From contig NZ_JXRQ01000017.1 in assembly GCF_000829445.1 (NCBI RefSeq), forward strand, positions 1 to 64,000: a stretch of 64,000 nucleotides of DNA. The letters run 5' to 3'. Made by a program: the position numbers and the translations under genes. The notes beneath the pieces were generated by a model. It saw only the letters and a program-made list of their open reading frames with translations, did not search any database and was not told the DNA's origin. Shown here piece by piece: positions 50,352 to 60,010 of this stretch. How positions within the stretch are numbered: the first letter of the stretch is position 1; each line of letters opens with the position of its first letter. This DNA comes from Jeotgalibacillus alimentarius (GTDB lineage Bacteria; Bacillota; Bacilli; Bacillales; Jeotgalibacillaceae).

Positions 50352-50384
50352 CACAACAAAACGGCCGGAAAACCGGCCGCTTTG
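50352..50384 (-). terminator. Terminator of the 59-aa gene
   Basis: CGGCCGG-TTTT-CCGGCCG perfect stem on the minus strand followed by TTTTGTTG. A second small hairpin GCCTGC/GCAGGC overlaps the stop codon. Confidence 0.88.
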
Positions 50385-50391
50385 CCGCCTG

Positions 50392-50571
50392 CTAATCAGC
50401 AGGCAGGGATTCAGGTTCTAACTCTCTTGCTTCTTCGATGTTTGTCCTTTGACCATAGCGGAACACACTGCCACCCGCCATTCCTTCATTAATAAAACGG
50501 TCCACATCCATTGCACACTCGTCCCGGCCTTCATAAGAAGTATCCGGAAGGAAAGACAAACGACGCTTCAT
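50392..50571 (-). CDS. Small soluble hypothetical protein (59 aa)
   Basis: 59 residues, basic start (M-K-R-R-L-S-F) then acidic; no membrane segment. Contains Y-E-G-R-D-E-C-A-M-D-V-D-R and G-G-x-V-F. CAGGGGGTG lies six bases before ATG 50571; the open frame begins seven codons farther up. Unknown function. The strong ribosome site and terminator support a real gene. Confidence 0.7.
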   Translation of the reverse strand: MKRRLSFLPDTSYEGRDECAMDVDRFINEGMAGGSVFRYGQRTNIEEARELEPESLPAD

Positions 50572-50625
50572 CGAAAGCACCCCCTGATTCATAATATATG
50601 TGAATCAGGCATAAGATATACAATG

Positions 50626-50832
50626 TCAGTCACCGTATACGTGAAAAAGCATCAGATCGTGAATCTGCTGAATCACTTTATCCTGATCTTTTTCAGGTGC
50701 ATCAGACAGCCACTCAATTTTGCCGTTTTTATGATAGATGCCCTTCACCTGTTCTCCCATATATGTAAATGAAAAACTCCACCCAGGTAAATCCTTTGCA
50801 TACAATTTTTGATATTGAAAATGCTGAATCAT
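50626..50832 (-). CDS. YheE-family protein (DUF5342)
   Basis: 68 residues, small soluble protein rich in aromatic residues (H-F-Q-Y-Q-K-L-Y, G-W-S-F-S-F-T-Y). It resembles B. subtilis YheE in size and sequence character and sits next to yheB and yheA as there. GGAGG lies five bases before ATG 50832. Function unknown. Confidence 0.8.
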   Translation of the reverse strand: MIQHFQYQKLYAKDLPGWSFSFTYMGEQVKGIYHKNGKIEWLSDAPEKDQDKVIQQIHDLMLFHVYGD

Positions 50833-50961
50833 GCGCTACCTCCACTATAAAATGTTTCACTCAGTATATCATGAAGAAAATGAGTGTGACATGTCTCATT
50901 CTGACGATTGATACAGTCTTCTGATATACTGAATAGGATCAGTATAGTGGAAGGTGAGATT

Positions 50962-52101
50962 ATGGAGATTGCATTATTATTACTTGTTATGATGACAGTT
51001 GGAGCAGTGATCGGGGGCTTTACGAATTCCCTGGCAATTAAGATGCTCTTCAGACCATATAAAGCTGTATACATCGGAAAATGGAGAGTTCCTTTTACAC
51101 CGGGACTGATCCCGAAAAGGCGTGAAGAACTTGCCCGCCAGCTCGGGTTAATGGTCGTGAATCACCTGCTGACTGCAGAAAGTCTGAAAGCAAAATTTCT
51201 GAATACAGAAAAAGAAAAAGCGCTGACAGCCTGGCTGCAAAAAGAGTGCAGAAAAGTATTTGAAATTGATGATTCAGTAGAAGCAGTGCTGAACCGTTTT
51301 GATCTTGAATCACCTGTGCCATATCTTGAGCATACGATGGACAATTGGATTGAAGATCAATATGACCAGTTAAAGGAAAAATACATGTTTCTGACGCTTC
51401 GTGAAACACTTCCTGAGCAGTGGCAGCAGCGGCTGGATCAGAAAGTAACATCAGTCAGCACATATATCCTTGAAAAAGGAGAGGACTATTTTTCATCTGA
51501 AGAAGGTAAAGAAAAAGTCCAGACGATGATTGACGATTTCCTCAAAACAAGAGGAACACTTGGAAGCATGGTTCAGATGGTCATGGGCAATACATCACTC
51601 GCTGATAAAGTTCAGCCTGAAATCATTAAATTTTTGAAACATCCAGGCACTCATGATATACTCGAACAGGTTTTGCACAAAGAGTGGGAAAAAGTGAAGG
51701 ATTGGCAGTGGGAACGGGCATTCTCAATTGTCACTGACCGTGATCTCATTATCCGGCTTAAAGGAATACTAAAAGAGCGTATGAACCTGAATGAATGGAT
51801 GAACAAACCATTTGGCAGTGTCATTCAGCCGCTAGAAAACAGGCTGATTGAAGATTTGATTCCAAAAGCTTCATTGAAAGCCAAAGATATTCTCATTGAA
51901 CGGATTGAGGATATCCTGTCTAAGATGAGACTTCAGGAAATCGTCAGGGAGCAGGTGGACTCGTTTGAGGTGTCACGTCTCGAAGAACTTGTGCTTGGCA
52001 TTTCGAAAAGGGAATTTAAAATGATCACCTATCTTGGTGCACTGCTCGGTGGATTAATTGGAATTGTTCAAGGGGTTTTTGTGTTATTGACCGGCCTTTG
52101 A
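50962..52101 (+). CDS. yheB: DUF445 membrane protein (YheB-like)
   Basis: 379 residues. One membrane helix at each end (about 3-21 and 358-378) with a long helical central part. Family motif near the N terminus: G-G-F-T-N-S-L-A-I-K-M-L-F-R-P (about 18-32), then P-F-T-P-G-L-I-P-K-R. YheB is a conserved Bacillus protein; its role is unclear. GGAAGGTGAG precedes ATG 50962. yheA follows after 70 bases, probably in one operon. Confidence 0.88.
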   Translation: MEIALLLLVMMTVGAVIGGFTNSLAIKMLFRPYKAVYIGKWRVPFTPGLIPKRREELARQLGLMVVNHLLTAESLKAKFLNTEKEKALTAWLQKECRKVFEIDDSVEAVLNRFDLESPVPYLEHTMDNWIEDQYDQLKEKYMFLTLRETLPEQWQQRLDQKVTSVSTYILEKGEDYFSSEEGKEKVQTMIDDFLKTRGTLGSMVQMVMGNTSLADKVQPEIIKFLKHPGTHDILEQVLHKEWEKVKDWQWERAFSIVTDRDLIIRLKGILKERMNLNEWMNKPFGSVIQPLENRLIEDLIPKASLKAKDILIERIEDILSKMRLQEIVREQVDSFEVSRLEELVLGISKREFKMITYLGALLGGLIGIVQGVFVLLTGL

Positions 52102-52171
52102 ATCAGTTAATGTTTACAGCTGATTTAATAGGGGAAACACTGATGAGTGATATTTTAAGGAGGTTTTACGA

Positions 52172-52537
52172 TTGGCAGTAAATCTGTTTGATCAGGCAAA
52201 TGAACTAGAGAGTGCAATTCGTCAAAGCGAGGAATTCACTAATTTAAAAGAAATGTATGACGCTGTGAACAGCGATGAGTCAGCGAAGGGAATCTTTGAG
52301 AACTTCCGTAACATTCAGCTTTCTCTTCAGCAGAAACAAATGAATGGCGAAGAGATTTCTCAGGAAGAAATCGAGCAGGCTCAAAAAACAGCTCAGCTTG
52401 TACAGCAGCACGAATTAATCGCAAAGCTGATGGAAGCTGAACAGCGCATGAGCATGACAGTTCAGGAACTGAACAAAGTGATCATGAAGCCGCTTGAAGA
52501 GCTTTACGGATCAATGGAAAATAATAACGAGCAATAA
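52172..52537 (+). CDS. yheA: YlbF/YmcA-family protein YheA
   Basis: 121 residues, helical, Gln/Glu-rich. DUF964/com_ylbF family, which includes YlbF and YmcA of the Y-complex; YheA itself has no firm role. Start TTG at 52172 with AAGGAGG seven bases upstream. Ends in a terminator shared with the convergent hemAT gene. Confidence 0.88.
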   Translation: MAVNLFDQANELESAIRQSEEFTNLKEMYDAVNSDESAKGIFENFRNIQLSLQQKQMNGEEISQEEIEQAQKTAQLVQQHELIAKLMEAEQRMSMTVQELNKVIMKPLEELYGSMENNNEQ

Positions 52538-52544
52538 TAAAAAA

Positions 52545-52575
52545 GCCGCTCAGGGCAACCTGAGCGGTTATTTTT
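52545..52575. terminator. Bidirectional terminator, yheA and hemAT
   Basis: GCCGCTCAGG/CCTGAGCGGT stem with A/T flanks on both sides. Confidence 0.85.
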
Positions 52576-53869
52576 ATGCTCTTTCCTCAAGCGATGCAGC
52601 AGCTTCAGCTACACCGGCAGCTTTTTCCGAAATTTCATTCAGTGTAATCACAAGACCACTTACATCTGAATCAATTTGTGAGTTCTGGCTCTTCAGCTCT
52701 TTCATTGAAGCCATAATTCCTTCAAATGATTCACTCGTTGAAATGATGCTGTCACGTTCAAACTTGAACAGTTCCTTCAGTTCAAAGATCGAGCCTTCAA
52801 TTGTTTTCGTTTTCACATTTGTGTCCTTCAGCAGATCATACACTTGAGAAACGGATTCCTTTGTATTTTCTGCAAGTTTTCTTACCTCATCAGCTACTAC
52901 GGCAAACCCTTTACCATGCTCGCCTGCACGTGCAGCTTCAATTGAAGCATTCAGGGCAAGAAGATTCGTCTGATCAGCAATCGACGTTACCATGTTGGCT
53001 ACTTCAGAGATCTGGCTGTTCAGGTTATTCAGTTCTTTAATATTTTGCTCGGTAGACGCCATTTTATTTGAAATCTGTTCGCTTTCTTTCTTTGTTTTAT
53101 CGAGACGGGATTGTTCTTCACCTGTTTTATTTTCAAGCTCAGTTGCGACATGAGAACCGTTTTGCGCACGGTTTGATAATTGCTCCAGCGCTTTTTTCAT
53201 CTGGCTGACGTTTTCACTCGTTGAACTGCTGTTATCTGAAAGAGCAGCAGCACTTGTTCTCAGCGTATCAAGCAAATCTTCAAGCTGATTTTGTTCAGCC
53301 ATCAGCCTTGCCTGGAACTGATTCTCATAAGCTTCAAGGACAATCTGCATTTCAAGGTTCAGAATTTTAGAGACCGCACGCATGAGATTGAATTTATCTT
53401 TTTCGTTAAATGAAGTCTTTTCAACCATGTCCATAAATGAATTCAAAAGGTCCTGAAAAGCAGCAATATACCACTTAGGATCAAGTCCAATATGAAGGTG
53501 TACTTCTGCAATACGGTTCCTTTTCTGAATAAACTGCTGATCAATTTTACCGCTGAACATCTCCTGAATATGTACAGTTAACGTTTTTTTCAGTCTTTCA
53601 ATAGAGCTGTGCTCATTAATAATCGATAAAAGTTGCGGCTCGTGGCCAATGGTCTTATAAAAGTGAGAGACAATCTTCTCTATATCTTCAGTGACATAAG
53701 GCTGGAAAGCCATTAAAACCTGTAAATCATATTTAGAAAGCGAGATCATACTCAACTGTTTAGGTGTAGTAATTTCTTTTGGCAGGTCGATTTTCACCTG
53801 GCTTTTAAACTCTTCAGCAACTGCTGACAAATCTGACTTCTTTTCACGCGTTTTTGCAAACATCATCAT
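52574..53869 (-). CDS. hemAT: Heme-based aerotaxis transducer HemAT
   Basis: 431 residues, no membrane segments. N-terminal globin-coupled sensor (about 30-180) with the proximal heme His near 124 in A-E-V-H-L-H-I-G-L and the distal-side Tyr near 71 (S-H-F-Y-K), then a methyl-accepting chemotaxis signalling domain with the hairpin tip E-I[18 protein letters not shown] near 290-320. It senses oxygen and signals to CheA/CheW. No other chemotaxis genes are in the window. AAGGGAG is 8 bases before ATG 53869; two more Met codons and a TTG are adjacent. No clear SigmaD promoter could be found in the AT-rich 5' region. Confidence 0.93.
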   Translation of the reverse strand: MMMFAKTREKKSDLSAVAEEFKSQVKIDLPKEITTPKQLSMISLSKYDLQVLMAFQPYVTEDIEKIVSHFYKTIGHEPQLLSIINEHSSIERLKKTLTVHIQEMFSGKIDQQFIQKRNRIAEVHLHIGLDPKWYIAAFQDLLNSFMDMVEKTSFNEKDKFNLMRAVSKILNLEMQIVLEAYENQFQARLMAEQNQLEDLLDTLRTSAAALSDNSSSTSENVSQMKKALEQLSNRAQNGSHVATELENKTGEEQSRLDKTKKESEQISNKMASTEQNIKELNNLNSQISEVANMVTSIADQTNLLALNASIEAARAGEHGKGFAVVADEVRKLAENTKESVSQVYDLLKDTNVKTKTIEGSIFELKELFKFERDSIISTSESFEGIMASMKELKSQNSQIDSDVSGLVITLNEISEKAAGVAEAAASLEERA

Positions 53870-54139
53870 CAATAAATCTCCCTTCAGATACTCTCTTTAA
53901 GTAATATCGTACCGATTTGTTCAAAAATGAATCGTTTTAAAAAATAATTTAATAAAATTGCAGGATATTATACATCAATTATACTATAAAAATGAATTTA
54001 GTAGGTATTTTTTCATAAATATTTTCTTTTTCTTATGTAATAGTAGGGAATTCAAATCATTTTGGGGATTTTAAAGGATATCTCAGGATGTATAGGGAAT
54101 AAGTGAATGAAGATTCATTTTTAAGGGGATGGAGTGATG

Positions 54140-54931
54140 ATGATGGAAAAGCAATTCGACACACTGAAGGTAGAGATAACCGGTAATGCAGCATGGGTTA
54201 CATTTAACAGGCCTGAAAGTCTAAATGCATTAAATCTTCAAATGATGACAGAACTGCAGGAAGTACTGAATGAATTGAAAAGAGATGCGGATCTTCAGGT
54301 GCTTGTGCTAAAAGGGGAAGGCAAAGGATTCTGTTCCGGCGGAGACATTAAAGCGATGCTTAAAATGAATGGAGAGGAAGATTTCCAGCATTTTATGAAA
54401 GTGATTAATGACCTGTCTATTACACTCTATACGATGCCAAAGATTACAGTGAGTGCGATACACGGAGCAGCGGCAGGACTTGGTCTGAGTCTTGCATTGG
54501 CTACGGATGTTGTCATTGCAGAAGAACAGAGCAAGCTCGCGATGAACTTTATCGGGATCGGTCTTGTACCGGATGGGGGCGGACACTTTTTCATGCAGGA
54601 AAGGCTTGGATCTCAAAAAGCACTGCATACAATCTGGCGCGGTGAGATTATGAATGGACAAGAAGCTTATTCACTTGGTCTGATCGATAAAGTAACTGCA
54701 GAAGGACGCGTGTCAGAAGACACTGAAGCTTTCGTTAATATGATTAACAACAGTCCGGTTAAAGCGATGATGGAATCGAAATCGATTTTAAGAGCGAGCA
54801 GAAGTAGCCAGCTTGAACAAACGCTTGAGCTTGAGAAAGATGCCCAGTGGAGAATGAGACAGACAGAGGACCATATTGAAGGCATTCAGGCTTTTACTGA
54901 GAAAAGAAAGCCGGTATTTAAAGGGCAGTAA
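54140..54931 (+). CDS. Enoyl-CoA hydratase/isomerase family protein
   Basis: 263 residues, crotonase fold. Seen: F-N-R-P-E-S-L-N-A-L at about 23, the oxyanion motif G-F-C-S-G-G-D-I-K-A-M near 65 and G-A-A-A-G-L-G-L-S near 108. At the two usual catalytic Glu positions I see V-P-D-G-G-G-H; the second acid is Asp, so the exact reaction (hydration or isomerisation) is uncertain. Resembles B. subtilis YhaR. Three consecutive ATG codons at 54134-54142; the third (54140) has the best spacing to GGAG. Terminator follows. Confidence 0.85.
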   Translation: MMEKQFDTLKVEITGNAAWVTFNRPESLNALNLQMMTELQEVLNELKRDADLQVLVLKGEGKGFCSGGDIKAMLKMNGEEDFQHFMKVINDLSITLYTMPKITVSAIHGAAAGLGLSLALATDVVIAEEQSKLAMNFIGIGLVPDGGGHFFMQERLGSQKALHTIWRGEIMNGQEAYSLGLIDKVTAEGRVSEDTEAFVNMINNSPVKAMMESKSILRASRSSQLEQTLELEKDAQWRMRQTEDHIEGIQAFTEKRKPVFKGQ

Positions 54932-54932
54932 A

Positions 54933-54960
54933 AAAAGACGGGGTTTCCCGTCTTTTTTTC
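54933..54960. terminator. Bidirectional terminator after the enoyl-CoA hydratase gene
   Basis: AAAAAGACGGG/CCCGTCTTTTT stem, T7 on plus. Confidence 0.9.
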
Positions 54961-54962
54961 TA

Positions 54963-55148
54963 TTAAGTATGAAATACAACGAGTTTGCCTCTTGGTGAGA
55001 CTACGCGGTGTGTGTGGTCAGCCATTCCTTCTTCTTCAAGGCGTTTTTCCCCGATTGTTTTCGCCTCTTTGTCATTTTCAGCTTCGAATGAATCTTCGAA
55101 AAGCATTTCCCCTTTTTTACTGAATGCCGTGATTTTGTAGATATCCAC
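54963..55148 (-). CDS. YhzD-like small protein (61 aa)
   Basis: 61 residues, soluble, alternating charges (A-F-S-K-K-G-E-M-L-F-E-D-S-F-E-A). Same size as B. subtilis YhzD, which has the same neighbours. I place the start at GTG 55148 because AAGGAG lies nine bases before it; the ATG codons at 55157 and 55154 are too close to that site. Function unknown. Confidence 0.75.
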   Translation of the reverse strand: MDIYKITAFSKKGEMLFEDSFEAENDKEAKTIGEKRLEEEGMADHTHRVVSPRGKLVVFHT

Positions 55149-55289
55149 TATCATCATCTCCTTTTTGTCCGTATATTTATTATGTCACAGCGCGATTGTT
55201 ACGTGAAGTATAGAATTTATGAAAAAATTTGAACCTTTTTTCATTGTTTTCCGTATAAAATAGAAAGGAAGGTAAAAGGAGGAAACAAC

Positions 55290-56186
55290 ATGTTGAAGAT
55301 CGATAATGTCACAAAAAGGTTTGGCAGTCATACAGCTGTTGACAGTCTGTCACTGACCATTCCAAAAGGTGAAATGTTTGGTTTTCTCGGGGCAAATGGA
55401 GCAGGTAAGACAACCACCTTCCGTATGATTCTGGGGTTAATTGATCTGACAGAAGGAAGCATCAGATGGAATAATGAACCGATTGGCTATGATACGAGCA
55501 GTCTGATCGGCTATCTGCCTGAAGAACGTGGGCTTTATCCGAAAATGAAGGTAAAAGAGCAAATCGTCTACTTAGCAAGGCTCAGAGGAATGGATAAGAA
55601 AAACGCTGAAAAAGAATTAATTGAATGGCTCCGGAAATTCAATGTTCCTGAATATGAAAACAAGCGTGTGGAAGAATTATCGAAAGGGAATCAGCAAAAA
55701 ATTCAATTTATTGCATCCGTCATACATAAACCACAGCTGCTTATTCTTGATGAGCCATTCAGCGGCCTCGATCCGGTGAATGTGGAATTACTGAAAAAAG
55801 CAGTATATGAACTGAAAGAGCAGGGGACTACAATCGTGTTTTCAAGTCATAGAATGGAACACGTGGAAGAACTATGCGAAAGTTTATGTATTATTCACAG
55901 AGGCTCGCCTATTGTCCAGGGCAGACTCAATGAAATTAAAAGGGATTTTGGCAAAAAAAATCTGATGATCAAAGCAGATTTTGAACTGAAGGAACTTGAG
56001 ACGCTGCCGGGAGTCATTAAAATGAAGAAATTAATCGGCGGAGCGATTCTTCAGATTGAAAATGAAGATGTCTCTCAGGCAATACTGGATTTCCTTAAGC
56101 CAAAAGGATTTATCCGCCAGTTTTCACTTGAAGAACCGTCTCTCAATGACATCTTTATTGAAAAGGCAGGTGCTTCTTATGAATAG
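55290..56186 (+). CDS. yhaQ: ABC exporter ATPase YhaQ
   Basis: 298 residues, NatA-like ATPase. Walker A G-A-N-G-A-G-K-T-T near 35, signature L-S-K-G-N-Q-Q-K near 130, Walker B L-I-L-D-E-P-F-S-G-L-D near 150, H-loop S-S-H-R-M-E. C-terminal part is the usual DUF4162-like extension. Pairs with the permease YhaP, whose start overlaps its end by eight bases; YhaPQ resembles the sodium exporter NatAB. AAAGGAGG before ATG 55290. Confidence 0.92.
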   Translation: MLKIDNVTKRFGSHTAVDSLSLTIPKGEMFGFLGANGAGKTTTFRMILGLIDLTEGSIRWNNEPIGYDTSSLIGYLPEERGLYPKMKVKEQIVYLARLRGMDKKNAEKELIEWLRKFNVPEYENKRVEELSKGNQQKIQFIASVIHKPQLLILDEPFSGLDPVNVELLKKAVYELKEQGTTIVFSSHRMEHVEELCESLCIIHRGSPIVQGRLNEIKRDFGKKNLMIKADFELKELETLPGVIKMKKLIGGAILQIENEDVSQAILDFLKPKGFIRQFSLEEPSLNDIFIEKAGASYE

Positions 56187-57450
56187 ATTTGGATTAATTC
56201 TTGCAAAATCATATATGAACAAGATTAAGTCAAAATCATTTTTAATTACAACGATTATCTTTACGCTCGTCATTATCGGAGCAACTAACTTTCAATCGAT
56301 TACTTCACTATTCGAAGGATCAGGAGATGGTGATGAGGAGAAGTGGCAGGTTGTTGTTTATGAGGAAGATACAGAGATAGCAGGCAGTCTCTCAGATCAG
56401 GTTGCAATATTAAATTCCTCTATTGAAGTAAGCGGTGGAGAAGCCGGCAGGGTGGATCTCGAAGAACAACTTGAAAACGGAGAGTTTGACGCACTTCTTT
56501 CGATCAGTATGACTGAAGCGGGAAGAATTGATGCTGAATACTTATCAGCCTCTCTTACAGCAAACTCTTATTCAGTGGATTTACAGGCAGCCCTTCAGAC
56601 GATTCAGTCGAATATGGCGGCAAATCGCCTGTCTCTCAGTGCAGATGAACTGGCGACTTTGAATATGCCTGTTGCCTTTTCACAGGCTGCATACGTCGAT
56701 TCCGCTAAGTCAGCAGAGGAACTTGATCAGGCGAGAGGATTAGTCTATGTGCTGATATTTGTCATCTATATGTCTGTGTTAATATACTCAATGATGATTG
56801 CAACTGAAGTGGCAACTGAAAAATCATCAAGAGTGATGGAGATCCTGATATCAAGTGTACCTCCAATTCAGCAGATCTTTGCGAAGATACTAGGAATCGG
56901 TCTGGTTGGACTTACCCAGATTTTTATCTGGGCGATTGTTGGAATCCTCTCAGTTAACTTGAGCAGCGATACACTTGAAGGTGGCATTTATTCTTTATTT
57001 GATTTCTCTTCAGGTTCTATCAGTACAATTGTATATGGAATTGTATTCTTTTTACTTGGCTATTTTCTTTATGCTACACTTGCAGCTTTCCTTGGGTCTT
57101 TAGTCAGCAGGTCAGAGGATCTTCAACAGGTCCTGATGCCGGTGAATATTCTGATTGTAGGAGGAGCGATGCTTGCGTTCTTTGGACTTGCAGAACCTGA
57201 ATCCGGCTATATCACTGTCACATCCTATATTCCATTTTTTACGCCGCTTGTGATGTTTACAAGGGTTGGGATGCTGAATATTCCCTTTTGGGAGCCTGCG
57301 ATTGCCATATCACTAACGGTTCTGACGATTTTAGTGTTAGGATGGTTTGGAGCAAAGGTTTACCGGGGAGGCGTACTGATGTATGGAAACTCCTCATCTT
57401 TAAAAGATATCAAACAGGCAGTACAACTTTCAAAAAAAGAAAAATCATAA
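56179..57450 (+). CDS. yhaP: ABC exporter permease YhaP
   Basis: 423 residues, ABC2-type permease of the NatB kind: a first helix (about 19-39), a large extracytoplasmic loop (about 40-185) and five or six helices in the second half, with A-T-E-V-A-T-E-K-S-S-R-V-M-E-I-L near 212. ATG 56179 lies inside the end of yhaQ, so the two are translated together. The substrate is unknown; sodium or another toxic solute is likely by analogy with NatAB. Confidence 0.9.
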   Translation: MNRFGLILAKSYMNKIKSKSFLITTIIFTLVIIGATNFQSITSLFEGSGDGDEEKWQVVVYEEDTEIAGSLSDQVAILNSSIEVSGGEAGRVDLEEQLENGEFDALLSISMTEAGRIDAEYLSASLTANSYSVDLQAALQTIQSNMAANRLSLSADELATLNMPVAFSQAAYVDSAKSAEELDQARGLVYVLIFVIYMSVLIYSMMIATEVATEKSSRVMEILISSVPPIQQIFAKILGIGLVGLTQIFIWAIVGILSVNLSSDTLEGGIYSLFDFSSGSISTIVYGIVFFLLGYFLYATLAAFLGSLVSRSEDLQQVLMPVNILIVGGAMLAFFGLAEPESGYITVTSYIPFFTPLVMFTRVGMLNIPFWEPAIAISLTVLTILVLGWFGAKVYRGGVLMYGNSSSLKDIKQAVQLSKKEKS

Positions 57451-57460
57451 AAATCAGAGA

Positions 57461-57492
57461 TAGCCGGTGCTTCTGCCGGTTATTTCTATTTA
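57461..57492 (+). terminator. Weak terminator after yhaP
   Basis: ATAGCCGG/CCGGTTAT stem followed by a broken T tract. Confidence 0.5.
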
Positions 57493-57573
57493 TGAATGCT
57501 GAATATCTGATATAATAAAAGAACAGGTGTTCTTATCTGGACGATCATTGAGAATGTAAAGGAGAGATTGCTG

Positions 57574-58527
57574 ATGAATGGTATTACTTATATGAATCCG
57601 GGAGATCCGGTTGATCAGTATTTATTGATCAAACAGATGACAAAAGGGGTCACGACTGCAGGGAAACCATTTCTGACACTGATTTTTCAGGATAGAAGCG
57701 GCGATATTGAGGCAAAGCTCTGGGATGCCGGAGAAGAGGAGGAACGGAAGTATCAGCCTCAGACGATCGTGAAAGTAGCTGGAGAGATCCATAATTACCG
57801 GGGAAAGAATCAGCTGAGACTGAGACAGATCAGGCCTGCATCCGCTCAGGATAATGTAAAGATGGGAGACTTCCTGGAAACAGCCCCTTTATCTATTGAG
57901 GAGATGAGTGAAGAACTGACGCAATACATTTTCGAAATGAAAAATCCGGTGATTCAAAGAATTACGCGTCACTTGCTTAAAAAGTATCAAAAACCATTTC
58001 TTGAGTATCCTGCAGCAACGAAAAATCACCATGAATTCGTGTCCGGTCTGGCCTTTCACGTGGTCTCAATGCTGAGGCTTGCAAAGTTTCTGACTGAGCA
58101 GTATCCATCATTGAATAAAGACTTATTATATGCAGGTATCATCCTGCATGATATGGGGAAAGTGAAAGAGCTGTCAGGTGCGGTGTCTGCTACTTATACG
58201 CTTGAAGGAAACCTGCTCGGACATATTTCAATCATGGTCAATGAAATTGCTGAAGCAGCAAAAGAGCTAGAGATCGAAGCGGAAGAAGTACTGTTGTTGC
58301 AGCATATGATACTTTCCCATCACGGAAAAGCAGAGTGGGGCTCTCCGAAACCGCCAATGCTGATGGAAGCCGAAATCCTTCATTATATCGATAATATCGA
58401 TGCTAAAATGGTGATGATGGACAGAGTGATCAGCCGTACGACTTCAGGCGAATACACAGAGCGGGTATTTGCACTTGAAAACAGATCATTTTACCGTCCG
58501 CATATGTATGATCAGGACAAGGCATAA
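57574..58527 (+). CDS. yhaM: 3'-5' exoribonuclease YhaM
   Basis: 317 residues, matching YhaM. N-terminal OB fold (about 12-90) for nucleic acid and a C-terminal HD phosphohydrolase domain (H-H-E-F-V-S-G near 157; H-D-M-G-K near 194 is the HD pair; later H-x-x-L-S-H-H-G). It trims RNA and DNA 3' ends with Mn. GGAGAG is seven bases before ATG 57574; a TTG two codons earlier is less likely. In B. subtilis it is followed by yhaL and prsA, as here. Confidence 0.93.
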   Translation: MNGITYMNPGDPVDQYLLIKQMTKGVTTAGKPFLTLIFQDRSGDIEAKLWDAGEEEERKYQPQTIVKVAGEIHNYRGKNQLRLRQIRPASAQDNVKMGDFLETAPLSIEEMSEELTQYIFEMKNPVIQRITRHLLKKYQKPFLEYPAATKNHHEFVSGLAFHVVSMLRLAKFLTEQYPSLNKDLLYAGIILHDMGKVKELSGAVSATYTLEGNLLGHISIMVNEIAEAAKELEIEAEEVLLLQHMILSHHGKAEWGSPKPPMLMEAEILHYIDNIDAKMVMMDRVISRTTSGEYTERVFALENRSFYRPHMYDQDKA

Positions 58528-58581
58528 GCTTGTACCCGCCTGCATAGGATAGCCTAAGAATATGAAGCAGGAGGCGAATCC

Positions 58582-58764
58582 ATGTTTCCAATCTGGGTTG
58601 ACCTGGCAATCGGTGGAGCAGTACTCAGTCTTGTGATGTTTGTCAGAACATCTTATGTTGATCGAAAGCAGGAAAAAGATTTTATTGAAGAGCATGGAAA
58701 AACGTATATTCAGCGAATGGCAAGAGAAAAGAAAAAACGCTTATCATCTGAACTGAAGGATTAA
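58582..58764 (+). CDS. yhaL: Sporulation protein YhaL
   Basis: 60 residues. One N-terminal membrane helix (about 4-22), then a charged helical tail (D-R-K-Q-E-K-D-F-I-E-E). B. subtilis YhaL is a small membrane protein linked with sporulation. AGGAGG is 7 bases before ATG 58582. Probably the last gene of the yhaM transcript; a shared terminator follows. Confidence 0.9.
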   Translation: MFPIWVDLAIGGAVLSLVMFVRTSYVDRKQEKDFIEEHGKTYIQRMAREKKKRLSSELKD

Positions 58765-58796
58765 AAAAAGCGGGAGGCATGCCTTCCGCTTTTTAA
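58765..58796. terminator. Bidirectional terminator, yhaL and prsA
   Basis: AAAAAGCGGGAGG/CCTTCCGCTTTTT stem with a CATG loop. Confidence 0.92.
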
Positions 58797-58799
58797 CGA

Positions 58800-59723
58800 T
58801 TAAGATTCTGTGTCTTCTGTTTCTTCTTCAGCAGGCTCTTCAGCCGGTGCTTCCGGCTGGGAAAGAAAGGCATCAAAAGTTGTAGCAAGATCTTCATCTT
58901 TAATATCAATGTCTGCTTCTCTCATCATATCCTGGATCATTGCGCTTGCCTGAGTACGGTCTGCTTTAGCCAGTTTCAGGTCATGCTCAATCTCATCTTT
59001 CATTTCTTCAAAGCTGTCAACTTCAGCTTCACGTGTTTCAAGTACTTCAATGACATGCCAGCCAAAGCTTGTTTCAACAGGCTCGCTGATTACATTAGGC
59101 TCAAGACTGAATGCGGCTTCTTCAAAAGCGGGATCCATGTCACCAGCGCTGAAAAATCCGAGTTCGCCGCCTGTTTCCTGTGCAGCAGGTTCAGTTGACA
59201 TTTCTTTAGCCAGTTCAGTAAAATCAGCGCCTTCTTCAAGCTGCTGTTTTACATTTTGAGCAGTCTCCTGATCTTGTACAAGAATGTGACGCGCATTTAC
59301 TTCTTTTTGCATTTGCTCATATTCCTGCTGAATCTCTTCTTCAGTCACTTCCACATCCTCAATTAATGCTTTTTCCTGAAGTTTGTTCAGTTTCAGTGTG
59401 TCACGGAATGTATCTTCCGTGTAACCCTGCTGTGAAAGGAACATATCGAACTGCTCCTGACCACCGTATTGCTCTTTCATTGATTCGATTTCAGCGTCAA
59501 TCTCTTCATCTGACACTTCATATTTATCTTCAAGAATCTGTTCAAGTACCATTACCTGAAGCGCCTGTTCGCCAACAGTTGTCTTCATCTCCTGATATAA
59601 TTCTTCTTTTGTGATATCTCCGGCATTCGTAGAAACCACTACTTCGCTTGCTTCTTCGTCACTGCATGCTGCCAGCGCAGTGACACTTAGTGTAAGAGAA
59701 GCTGCTGCGATCCACTTTTTCAT
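58800..59723 (-). CDS. prsA: Foldase lipoprotein PrsA
   Basis: 307 residues. Signal peptide ending in the lipobox L-A-A-C (cysteine at about 20), then a helical N domain, a parvulin-type peptidyl-prolyl isomerase domain (about 135-225; N-A-R-H-I-L-V, G-G-E-L-G-F-F, S-F-G-W-H-V-I) and a helical C domain with an acidic Glu/Pro-rich tail. It folds secreted proteins at the outer membrane face and is usually essential. AGGAG lies nine bases before ATG 59723; the ATG at 59732 is too close to it. hpr, which represses secreted-protease genes, is 2 kb away, as in B. subtilis. Confidence 0.94.
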   Translation of the reverse strand: MKKWIAAASLTLSVTALAACSDEEASEVVVSTNAGDITKEELYQEMKTTVGEQALQVMVLEQILEDKYEVSDEEIDAEIESMKEQYGGQEQFDMFLSQQGYTEDTFRDTLKLNKLQEKALIEDVEVTEEEIQQEYEQMQKEVNARHILVQDQETAQNVKQQLEEGADFTELAKEMSTEPAAQETGGELGFFSAGDMDPAFEEAAFSLEPNVISEPVETSFGWHVIEVLETREAEVDSFEEMKDEIEHDLKLAKADRTQASAMIQDMMREADIDIKDEDLATTFDAFLSQPEAPAEEPAEEETEDTES

Positions 59724-59899
59724 ATCCTTCATCTCCTAACATTCTCTAAGCTGTAAAAATCTCCAAAGCATACTATAACATAATTCCCAAACTCATTGTA
59801 TTGTTTTCACAATCATTCCATTTTTAAAAAAGATAAGCGTTGAGCCCATCCATTATGGCGCTGCCATGAATAACATACTTAAGAAAGGAGGGAGTCTTT

Positions 59900-59983
59900 A
59901 TGTCATGCGGAAAAGGCGGAGGATTTGCGTTAATCGTAGTCCTGTTCATCCTCCTGATCATTGTCGGGGCAGCCTGGTTATAA
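59900..59983 (+). CDS. YjcZ-family sporulation peptide (27 aa)
   Basis: 27 residues: G-F-A-L-I-V-V-L-F-I-L-L-I-I-V-G-A-A-W at the end is the hallmark of YjcZ/YhaL-unrelated small sporulation proteins. One membrane helix. AAAGGAGGG precedes ATG 59900 with a spacing of 7-8. The neighbouring gene encodes a second, near-identical core, so a recent tandem duplication is likely. Confidence 0.88.
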   Translation: MSCGKGGGFALIVVLFILLIIVGAAWL

Positions 59984-60010
59984 AATCTGAAAAGGAAGGG
60001 GGCAACACAT

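Noticed and set aside
53870-54000. SigmaD promoter for hemAT
   Set aside because: CGATAT is present but no TAAA at the required distance.
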